Shown: in pieces, positions 55,605-64,000 of the stretch | Numbering within the stretch: position 1 is the stretch's first letter | How the letters are laid out: each line of letters begins with the position of its first letter | Assembly (NCBI GenBank): GCA_964384215.1 | Contig: CAYLLB010000012.1 | Location: forward strand, 1 to 64,000 | Direction: 5' to 3' | Source: JAJFUV01 sp964384215 | GTDB lineage: Bacteria > Acidobacteriota > Terriglobia > Bryobacterales > Bryobacteraceae | DNA length: 64,000 bases | Program-made: the position numbers and the translations under genes | Notes under the pieces: generated by a model | Told to the model about the DNA's origin: nothing | Seen by the model: only the letters and a program-made list of their open reading frames with translations | Databases searched by the model: none

Positions 55605-57140
55605 TTACACCTCGCTGAAGTTCTCCCAGGTGACGCCGATACGCGGGGCGGCGATCCCGATTTCCCGCAGGTAGTCGCCGTAGACCATCACCCAGTGCGA
55701 GTCCCGCACTTCGCTGAGCAGCTTCTTCCAGTTGCCTTGTATGCGCACGTCCTGCTGGGAGCGGCAGATCTCATAGAACGGATTGCCTTCGACCGTGCCT
55801 TTCATGCCCACCCAGCGGCCGGTGGCGTACTCGGGGTCGATGAACGAGACTTCCTGCCCGATGGGCATTTCCACCTTGGGGGCGGCGCCGTATTCGGATT
55901 CGTAGTGCGTCACCAGACGCACCGGTTCGTAGCGGGACGCGTTCATGCGGCGCGGCCCGGTGCAGTGCGCGCAGGTGACGACGCCGTTGTGCGGGAACGT
56001 CGAGTTGTGCAGGAAGACGGGCTTGCCGGAGATGTGGCGCAAGAGCATGCCGGCAGGCACGATGACGAAGTCCGACTCGCAGAATGCCAGCAATCCCTCG
56101 TCGTTCAGCAAGCCGAGGGTGAGGCACGCCGTGGTCTTTGACATCGGCATGATGGTGCCCATGCACTCGCCGATGGTGAAGGCCGTCGCGCCGTGGTCCT
56201 GCATCAGGTCCTTGAACACACCGTAGAGGATGAAGGAGTTCACCACAAACGGGCGGTCGGTGGCCAGCGTGGTGCGCGGGATGCCGAGGTAGCGGTCCGT
56301 CCACTTTTCCGCGAGCGCCATTTTCGCGGGATCGTTCAACGCGCTCTTGACCCGTTTATCCATGTCGGCATAGTCGGTCTCGACGATGTCCAGCTTGTAC
56401 CGCTCGCGGGCGACCTGCGGGGCGCGGCCGTCGTACTTGCCGCGCGCGCCGCCCAAGGCGACGATCCTGGAGCCGAGGAAGTTCTTCACCCCATAGAACG
56501 CGCGCAGCCGCCAGAGCAATTCCGCCTTGTCATCCACCACGACGTCATCCACCGACAGGCGCGGGGCATCGGCGGGATTCGCCGGCGGGGCCTGCGGGCG
56601 GTCGGTCTTGAGGTACCGCACACTCAGCGCCTCGTACCAGTAGTAGACCGGCCCGGAACTCTTCCTCAAGAAGATGATGGCGTGGCCGTTTTCGGGGATC
56701 AGCGCGCGCAGGGTGGCGCCCGAACCCGTCGCCGGGTAGACGATGGTTACGTCGGCGGCCGGGTTGCGCACCAGGGCGGCCTGTTCCGTCGTCAGCACCC
56801 TATCGACGGAGATCACCTCGAAGGGGAAGTCGGCTTTCGCAGCGACAGCCTTCAACTCCGCGCTAATGCGGGCCACTTCGGCCGCTGCGCTCTCCTCGGT
56901 CTGCACTCCGCCCCAGGACTTCCAGGAATCGGCCACCTTCTTCACCGGGGTGCGGTACATCAGCACGGCCTGCACTTTCAGCGGCTTGCCTGGGTTAAGG
57001 AACGGCCGGTCGGGGTCCCACAAACCGGCGGGCCAGGCGCGCGCGGCCGGCGCGGCCAGCGAAGCGGCCGGAACCAGGCCGGCTCCAGCGGCCAGGCCCA
57101 TAAACTCTCTTCGGTTCGGACTCGGATGGTGACAGCACAT
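55605..57140 (-). CDS. TAT-exported protein of the L-fucose/L-arabinose isomerase-like fold
   Basis: A 511-residue protein. PNRREFMGLAAGAG is a twin-arginine leader. The middle and C-terminus resemble the Fuc/Ara isomerase family in layout (DFVIVPAGMLLRHISG, LHNSTFPHNG, HYESEYG), but I see no certain metal-ligand set. Start chosen at ATG 57140 after GGAGGAG. An exported isomerase-fold protein is odd; it may act on an extracellular sugar or have another job. It is divergent from the GH2 gene with 32 bases between. Confidence 0.6.
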   Translation of the reverse strand: MCCHHPSPNRREFMGLAAGAGLVPAASLAAPAARAWPAGLWDPDRPFLNPGKPLKVQAVLMYRTPVKKVADSWKSWGGVQTEESAAAEVARISAELKAVAAKADFPFEVISVDRVLTTEQAALVRNPAADVTIVYPATGSGATLRALIPENGHAIIFLRKSSGPVYYWYEALSVRYLKTDRPQAPPANPADAPRLSVDDVVVDDKAELLWRLRAFYGVKNFLGSRIVALGGARGKYDGRAPQVARERYKLDIVETDYADMDKRVKSALNDPAKMALAEKWTDRYLGIPRTTLATDRPFVVNSFILYGVFKDLMQDHGATAFTIGECMGTIMPMSKTTACLTLGLLNDEGLLAFCESDFVIVPAGMLLRHISGKPVFLHNSTFPHNGVVTCAHCTGPRRMNASRYEPVRLVTHYESEYGAAPKVEMPIGQEVSFIDPEYATGRWVGMKGTVEGNPFYEICRSQQDVRIQGNWKKLLSEVRDSHWVMVYGDYLREIGIAAPRIGVTWENFSEV

Positions 57141-57172
57141 AACTCCTCCGCGGACTATGATATCGTTCCGGC

Positions 57173-58975
57173 ATGCGATTGTTTGGGTCCCTTCTGCTCC
57201 TGGCGGCAATCGCGACTGCGGTCCCCGCCGCGCCGCGACAAACCGCCACCATCGGCTCCGATTGGCGCTTCACCGTCGACATCGAAAAGCTCGGCGAAGC
57301 GGAACAGTGGTTCCGCGAGGATTTCGACCATTCCAAGTGGTCTAAGGTAACCGTGCCGAAGGCCTGGGATCTTTACGAAGAAGCCATGTGGGGCTTCGAG
57401 GGCGTCGGCTGGTACGCGGTCCCTATACCCGGGGCCCTCGCCGCGCCCGGCAAGCTGCAGACGCTGCGCTTCGGACGCGTCATGTACCACACCAAGGCCT
57501 GGCTGGATGGGAAACCGCTCGGTGAGAACATCGGCGGGTACTTGCCGTTCGAATTCGACATAACGGGAAGGCTGCGCCGCGACAAGCCCAGTACGCTGGT
57601 GCTGCGCGTCGACAACAAGCCGCGTCTGCAGTGGCTGCCGGCGGCCCGCAACATCGAGTGGATGCAGTACGGGGGCATCCTGGAGCCGGTTGTCATTGAA
57701 ACTACCGGGCGCGTGTCCATCTCGGACATCACCGTCAACGCAGTCCCACAGGATGCCGGGGCGAGGGTGGATTGCAGTGTCGAGATCCGCTCCCGCGAAG
57801 CGGCGGAGAGGCAGGTCACACTGCGGATCGCGGTAGGAACCGTGGTCAAGTCCGCTGTGGTGAAGCTCACACCGGGGGCGACCGCGCGCGAGCGACTCGT
57901 GATCACACTTCCGCGCGCCCAGCGCTGGTCACCCGCGACGCCCTTTCTCTACACGCTACAAGCTTCGCTGGAGCACGGAGGCCAGACGGTGGACTCAACC
58001 AGCGCCCGCTTCGGCGTGCGGAAGATTGAGACACGCGGACGCGACATCCTGCTCAACGGCGAGCGGCTGTACCTGAAGGGCGTGAACCGCTACGACGAAT
58101 ACGGCCGCTATGGCGTCAACGCGCCGCGGCAACTGGTGCTCGAAGATCTCAAGCGCATGAAGAGCGCCGGTGTGAACTTCGTGCGCGTGCACTTCCCGCA
58201 ATCGCCGGAGCTGATTTCGCTGTACGACGAGATGGGTTTCCTCATGATGGAGGAGGTCACCATCAACTGGTGGGGCAACGGTTTCTCAGGGAAGGGCGAA
58301 GAGGTGCAGCGGGCGGACATCCTTGACTTCGCCATCCCCTTCCTGGAGCGCATGGTGCGCCGGGATAAGAACCACCCGGCGGTGGTGTTCTGGAGCATGT
58401 GCAACGAGTCGACGACGGATAACGAAGTCGGCATACACGTCATGCGCACGCTGATCCGCCGCGCCCGCGAGTTGGACCCGACGCGTCCGGTCACATTCGT
58501 TCTCGCCACGCGCGAATCGAAAGGGCACCTTGCATTCGAGGATACCGACATCGTCTCGGTGAACGTCTATGTGGGCGGGTACAAGGGCAAACCCGCCAAC
58601 CACGTGGGTCAGGTTCGCGAGCTGACCGCGAAGGCCGCGCAGGAGTACCTGCAGCGGCAGGCCGACACGTGGCCCACCAAGCCCGTGATCGTGACCGAGT
58701 TCGGCACTCCCGGCATTCCCGGCATACACGGCGACGCGCCGTACACCGAGGAGTACCAGGCCGCCGTGCTGGAAGAAGTGTGGAAGGCCATCGGGAAGTG
58801 CAGGGAAGTCTCAGGCGGCGTGATGTGGTCCTGGGCGGACTATTTCCACCGGCCGAACTTCATCAAGTACGCCGCCTTCGGGCCCTACGGAGTGGTGACC
58901 GTGGACCGGCGGCCCAAGCTGGCTTTCCAATCGCTGGTGAAAATGTACGGGGGCAATGGGGCTGGAATCCGCTAG
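57173..58975 (+). CDS. Secreted GH2-family glycosidase (beta-glucuronidase/beta-galactosidase-like)
   Basis: A 600-residue enzyme with a signal peptide (about 1-19). A jelly-roll sugar-binding domain, an Ig-like domain and a TIM barrel follow. E412 in MCNES is the acid/base and E509 in VTEFG the nucleophile. The length and GGILEP region fit beta-glucuronidases better than LacZ; the exact sugar is unclear. A TATGAT lies 12 bases before the ATG. Its stop overlaps the convergent M23-like gene by 4 bases. Confidence 0.88.
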   Translation: MRLFGSLLLLAAIATAVPAAPRQTATIGSDWRFTVDIEKLGEAEQWFREDFDHSKWSKVTVPKAWDLYEEAMWGFEGVGWYAVPIPGALAAPGKLQTLRFGRVMYHTKAWLDGKPLGENIGGYLPFEFDITGRLRRDKPSTLVLRVDNKPRLQWLPAARNIEWMQYGGILEPVVIETTGRVSISDITVNAVPQDAGARVDCSVEIRSREAAERQVTLRIAVGTVVKSAVVKLTPGATARERLVITLPRAQRWSPATPFLYTLQASLEHGGQTVDSTSARFGVRKIETRGRDILLNGERLYLKGVNRYDEYGRYGVNAPRQLVLEDLKRMKSAGVNFVRVHFPQSPELISLYDEMGFLMMEEVTINWWGNGFSGKGEEVQRADILDFAIPFLERMVRRDKNHPAVVFWSMCNESTTDNEVGIHVMRTLIRRARELDPTRPVTFVLATRESKGHLAFEDTDIVSVNVYVGGYKGKPANHVGQVRELTAKAAQEYLQRQADTWPTKPVIVTEFGTPGIPGIHGDAPYTEEYQAAVLEEVWKAIGKCREVSGGVMWSWADYFHRPNFIKYAAFGPYGVVTVDRRPKLAFQSLVKMYGGNGAGIR

Positions 58976-60993
58976 CGTGTCACAGGCGTGAAGCGGATGG
59001 CATCGGCCAGCACGTGGCCCGTCGCTCCTTCGGTCCGCAGTTCGACATAGCCTTCGGTGCCTTCGCCGAATTCGAACTCGCCGATGCGGCGGGTCTTGTC
59101 CGGCTCGACCCAGAAGTCTTCCCGGCCGTTGCGGTGTTTAACCGCGACCCGGAAGCGGGTGCCCGGCTGCAACTCGAACGGCGTCTCATCGACGAATGAG
59201 ACCTGGTAGCGGCCCTCGCGCAAGTTCGGGGTGAACCTTGCGAACTCGCCCTCATCCGCGCGGCCGCCGCTCGTGCGATAGAAATCCTTGTAGCCCTTCC
59301 GCTGCCACAGATGGAAACGGTGGCCGGCCCAGAAGTACGGCGTCGCGAAGAAGCCCTGGTCCGCATCGTCCACTACCACCTCGGCGGGAGGACGATTCTG
59401 CCGGACGTCCAGCACCACGCGGAACGGCTGAGGCGAGTTGAGCGCTCCCGGGCAATCGATGAGCACCGTGGCAGAGTACAGGCCGGGCGTGAGCTTTCCG
59501 GAGGAAGCCCGCACACGCAAAGTTCGACCGTCCGGCTCCGAATCCACTTCCAGCCATCCTCCCTGCCCTTCGTAGCGGATCGACGGCGTTCGTGCAGCGC
59601 GCAGTTCACCGCCGCCCTGGTTCTTCAGTACAACCCGTTTGAAGGTGGACGACGGACTTCCGAAGCGCGCGGTGAACCGCAACAGATGCGGATCGAACGC
59701 CGGGGCTACACCATAGGTGTCGCGCGCTTCCGGGCGGCGCTCGACGAAGGACACGTCATCGGAGGAGCTCAGCGCGAGCGCCGGCTCCCGCACAGGATCT
59801 CCGTCTACGGTGATGACGTGCGTGGCACTAGCGCGCTCGACGCCATCCTCTACCGTGAGCGTGACCGGATAGACGCCCGGCCGCGCGAAAATGTGTGTAG
59901 GATTGCGGTCGACTGAGAAACCACCGTCCCCGAAAGTCCACTGATAGTTCGCTCGGAAGGCCCAACGCCCGGCGCGCGTTCCCTCGCTCGAGAACCGCAC
60001 CGCTAGTCCAGTGCGAGCCGGACCGAAGGGCTCAATGACGGCCCGTATCCCGCCCGTCCGCGTCTTCTCCTGCTCGAAGATCTGCCAGAACAGCATCCAT
60101 GGATCGAGCATCAGGTCTTCTTCGCCGGGCCGCCGCGTGCGGAAGATGAAGTGGGTGTGTTCGTGCGAGCCCACGAACACGCCTGCGGTCGAAGCGTAAT
60201 GCGTGCCGGCTGGGATGGGCGTGTGCTCGGGCACAACCAGTGCCACCAGGTGGTGCGATTGCAGCGTCCAGGTGTCGCCGTTCGGCCAGCGGTGGATGCC
60301 GCGCCATCGATTGTTGTTGTCGCCCTTCGCGAGTGAGTTGAAGTAGTAGTGATCGTCGATGCCGATGGGCGCAAACAGGGGCGCGCCCTTGGGCTGGTTG
60401 ATGTCCAGGCCGGCGTGGCACTCCGCACCCTGATAGGCGCCCATGTAGGGATCGTCGCCGTTGTAGCATTCCGCGATATCGAGAGACAGGCGCTGGAACG
60501 GCGTCCAGGGCCTCAATTCAACTGGCGCCAGCGCGTCCTTCGCATCATTCACCGCAAAGCGCGCGCGACGGGCCATGGCGCAGCCGGCCGTTCCACCGTG
60601 GTTGTCCGACATGAATTGCAGCGCGTCGCTCACCGCGTCCAGCCACAAACGCATGCCATTGATCACGTATGGTTCAGCGAAACTTTCCTGCGACCCCACA
60701 TAGCGGAGCAAGGTCACCGCGTGGCCGTCGATCCGAACCTTCGCCCGTATTTCGTATAGTGTTCCGCCATCGCGCTGCGCTTTGCGTGGTTCGCGCAGGT
60801 TCGTCGCCAGGACGCGGGCACTAGTCTCTCCCAGAACCATCGTGCGCACCTGGCCGTTTCGCAGGCGGAACCGGACGACGTCTCCGGGGTCCATCTCGAA
60901 GGCCGTGACCGTATCCTGGGCGGTGAAGGCAAGCTCCCGGGCCAGGGCGGGAGTCATCATCAGAAACGCTGCTAGAATGACGCCGAGTCGCAT
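58972..60993 (-). CDS. Exported M23-like metallopeptidase-fold protein with PKD and golvesin-like domains
   Basis: A 673-residue protein with a signal peptide (about 1-18). HAGLDINQPKG (H-x3-D) and GSHEHTHF (H-x-H) are the zinc sites of LytM/M23 peptidases, here at about residues 190-290. A PKD domain follows (WTFGDGGFSVDRNPTHIF), then an Ig-like segment, and a C-terminal golvesin/xanthan-lyase-like domain (VVDDADQGFF, EGRYQVSFVDE). It may cut peptidoglycan or bind a surface glycan. It starts 2 bases after the ABC-F gene. Confidence 0.75.
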   Translation of the reverse strand: MRLGVILAAFLMMTPALARELAFTAQDTVTAFEMDPGDVVRFRLRNGQVRTMVLGETSARVLATNLREPRKAQRDGGTLYEIRAKVRIDGHAVTLLRYVGSQESFAEPYVINGMRLWLDAVSDALQFMSDNHGGTAGCAMARRARFAVNDAKDALAPVELRPWTPFQRLSLDIAECYNGDDPYMGAYQGAECHAGLDINQPKGAPLFAPIGIDDHYYFNSLAKGDNNNRWRGIHRWPNGDTWTLQSHHLVALVVPEHTPIPAGTHYASTAGVFVGSHEHTHFIFRTRRPGEEDLMLDPWMLFWQIFEQEKTRTGGIRAVIEPFGPARTGLAVRFSSEGTRAGRWAFRANYQWTFGDGGFSVDRNPTHIFARPGVYPVTLTVEDGVERASATHVITVDGDPVREPALALSSSDDVSFVERRPEARDTYGVAPAFDPHLLRFTARFGSPSSTFKRVVLKNQGGGELRAARTPSIRYEGQGGWLEVDSEPDGRTLRVRASSGKLTPGLYSATVLIDCPGALNSPQPFRVVLDVRQNRPPAEVVVDDADQGFFATPYFWAGHRFHLWQRKGYKDFYRTSGGRADEGEFARFTPNLREGRYQVSFVDETPFELQPGTRFRVAVKHRNGREDFWVEPDKTRRIGEFEFGEGTEGYVELRTEGATGHVLADAIRFTPVTR

Positions 60994-60995
60994 TT

Positions 60996-62789
<1,794 letters not shown>

Positions 62790-62843
62790 TCTCTTTCAGG
62801 ATGGCATGAAAGCATGGGCGGGTTGATATTATAGGCAGTAATC

Positions 62844-64000
62844 ATGCCGCGCATCCTGATGGCCGCCAGCGAAGCCGTCCCGTTCGCCAAGACCGGCGGG
62901 CTTGCCGACGTGATGGGGGCTTTGCCGGTGGCGTTGAAGGCGCGCGGCGAAGACGTCGGCGTGGTGCTGCCGCGCTATCGCGGCATGTGCCTGGACGGCG
63001 CGCGGCGTGTTTTCGACGGCCTGCAAGTCTGGCTCGGCGCGAGCGGCTTCCGGGCGGACATATACTGCACCGAGCACGAGAACGTACCGTTTTTCCTGGT
63101 GGACTCGCCCGCGTTGTTCGACCGCGAAGGGATTTACGGAGACGGCAAGGAAGACTTCCCGGATAATCATGTTCGATATGCCGTTTTTGCCCATGCCGTG
63201 CTCGCCGTGGCGCGCCACCTGTTCCGGCCGCGCATCTTCCATTGCCACGACTGGCAAGCCGGCCTGGTCCCCGTCCTGTTGAAGTCCACGCTGTGGGGCG
63301 ATCCGAGTTTTCTCGGGACCAAAACCCTGTTCACCATCCACAATCTCGGCTACCATGGCCTGTTCCCACGCGCCGCGATGGCCGAGATCGGGCTCGACGA
63401 CTCGCTCTTTCATCCCGACGCGATGGAGTTTTATGGAAGGGCCAGTTTTCTCAAGGGCGCGCTGGAGATGAGCGATGCGCTCTCCACTGTGAGTCCGCGC
63501 TACGCGAAGGAGATCCAGACTCCGGAACTGGGATTTGGCCTGGACGGGCTGTTGCGCAAGCGCGCGGACGTGCTCAAAGGTATTCTGAACGGAGTCGACT
63601 ACAACACCTGGAATCCGGAAACGGACCCGTTCCTTGCTGCGCGCTATTCGGCCGCCCGCCTGGAGGGCAAGCGGGAGGCGAAGCGCGATCTGCTGGCCAC
63701 GATCGGCCTGCCCGAGCAAGCCTTGGACAAACCGCTGGCTGGCATCGTGTCACGTTTCGTAGGTCAAAAAGGTTTTGACCTGATCGCGGATGCGGCGGAC
63801 CGGTTGCTCAGCGAGGATATCTATCTGGTGGCGCTCGGTTCCGGCAATCCGCAGTATGAAAAACTGTTCCTGGATCTCGCCGCGGCCCGGCCCGACCGCG
63901 TGGGCGTGCGTATCGGCTACAACGATCCGCTGGCGCACAAGATCGAAGCCGGCTGCGATATGTTCCTCATGCCCAGCCGTTACGAACCTTGCGGGCTGAA
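62844..64000 (+). CDS. glgA: Glycogen synthase GlgA, 3' end beyond the window
   Basis: The first 385 codons of a GT5 starch/glycogen synthase (full length about 480-500 residues). KTGGLADV is the ADP-glucose-binding loop, HCHDWQAGL and TIHNLGYHG follow, and the window ends in PSRYEPCGL, near the catalytic E-x7-E. It extends alpha-1,4-glucan from ADP-glucose. A TATTAT at 62827-62832 could be the -10; no clear ribosome site precedes the ATG. Confidence 0.95.
   Translation, partial: MPRILMAASEAVPFAKTGGLADVMGALPVALKARGEDVGVVLPRYRGMCLDGARRVFDGLQVWLGASGFRADIYCTEHENVPFFLVDSPALFDREGIYGDGKEDFPDNHVRYAVFAHAVLAVARHLFRPRIFHCHDWQAGLVPVLLKSTLWGDPSFLGTKTLFTIHNLGYHGLFPRAAMAEIGLDDSLFHPDAMEFYGRASFLKGALEMSDALSTVSPRYAKEIQTPELGFGLDGLLRKRADVLKGILNGVDYNTWNPETDPFLAARYSAARLEGKREAKRDLLATIGLPEQALDKPLAGIVSRFVGQKGFDLIADAADRLLSEDIYLVALGSGNPQYEKLFLDLAAARPDRVGVRIGYNDPLAHKIEAGCDMFLMPSRYEPCGL

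Overview
The window is a 64-kb, GC-rich, gene-dense bacterial segment with almost no spacer DNA. No phage, insertion sequence, CRISPR or rRNA was seen. Several traits together suggest a diderm soil bacterium of the Acidobacteriota, probably the Solibacter/Bryobacter side; this is an inference from gene content. They are many twin-arginine leaders on exported enzymes, HemQ, a complete RND pump with an outer-membrane factor, a malic enzyme-phosphotransacetylase fusion, and a radical SAM protein with the layout of tetraether synthases.

Layout. 1-69: 3' part of a tRNA-Ala(CGC). 101-7887 (minus): a chemosensory operon cheA-cheW-mcp-cheY-cheB-cheR-cheX. Its soluble receptor gene is interrupted by a 100-N scaffold gap that looks spurious. 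8092-13230 (minus): a five-gene nucleoside salvage operon (deoA, nupC, punA, cdd, exported MTA/SAH deaminase-like protein). 13363-20966 (plus): an exported two-domain protein, a TAT-exported glycosidase-like protein, a radical SAM protein with a twin-arginine leader, and a GH116 glycosidase. 21248-24794: nth-hemQ, a TMTC-like glycosyltransferase with TPRs and a zinc-ribbon membrane protein. 24897-30761: a NadD-like gene, the Tes-like radical SAM gene, a divergent LysR/MFS pair and a cyclopropane synthase. 30825-36530 (plus): dnaG-rpoD, then an NfeD-flotillin pair with a good promoter. 36540-44175: pyrE-like, an exopolysaccharide-initiating sugar transferase, maeB and small membrane or hypothetical proteins. 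44189-48775 (minus): a TAT-lipoprotein of the enolase superfamily, and a gpgS-GT2-TM-helix operon that may make and manage a glucosylglycerate-type osmolyte. 48918-54659 (minus): an RND efflux operon. 54794-58975: TAT-exported nitrilase and sugar-isomerase-fold proteins divergent from a secreted GH2 enzyme. 58972-62789 (minus): an M23-like/PKD protein and an ABC-F ATPase. 62844-64000: the 5' part of glgA.

How the genes work together. Three themes stand out. First, extracellular glycan breakdown by exported glycosidases, with exported enzymes of unusual fold beside them. Second, envelope remodelling: a candidate membrane-spanning-lipid synthase near a cyclopropane synthase, NfeD/flotillin, a polyprenyl sugar transferase and EamA-like pairs. 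Third, signalling and stress: the chemosensory array whose CheA ends in a dead receiver domain, and the osmolyte operon. The strongest leads are the Tes-like enzyme, the twin-arginine radical SAM protein between two exported glycosidases, and the osmolyte synthase/membrane-channel-like operon.
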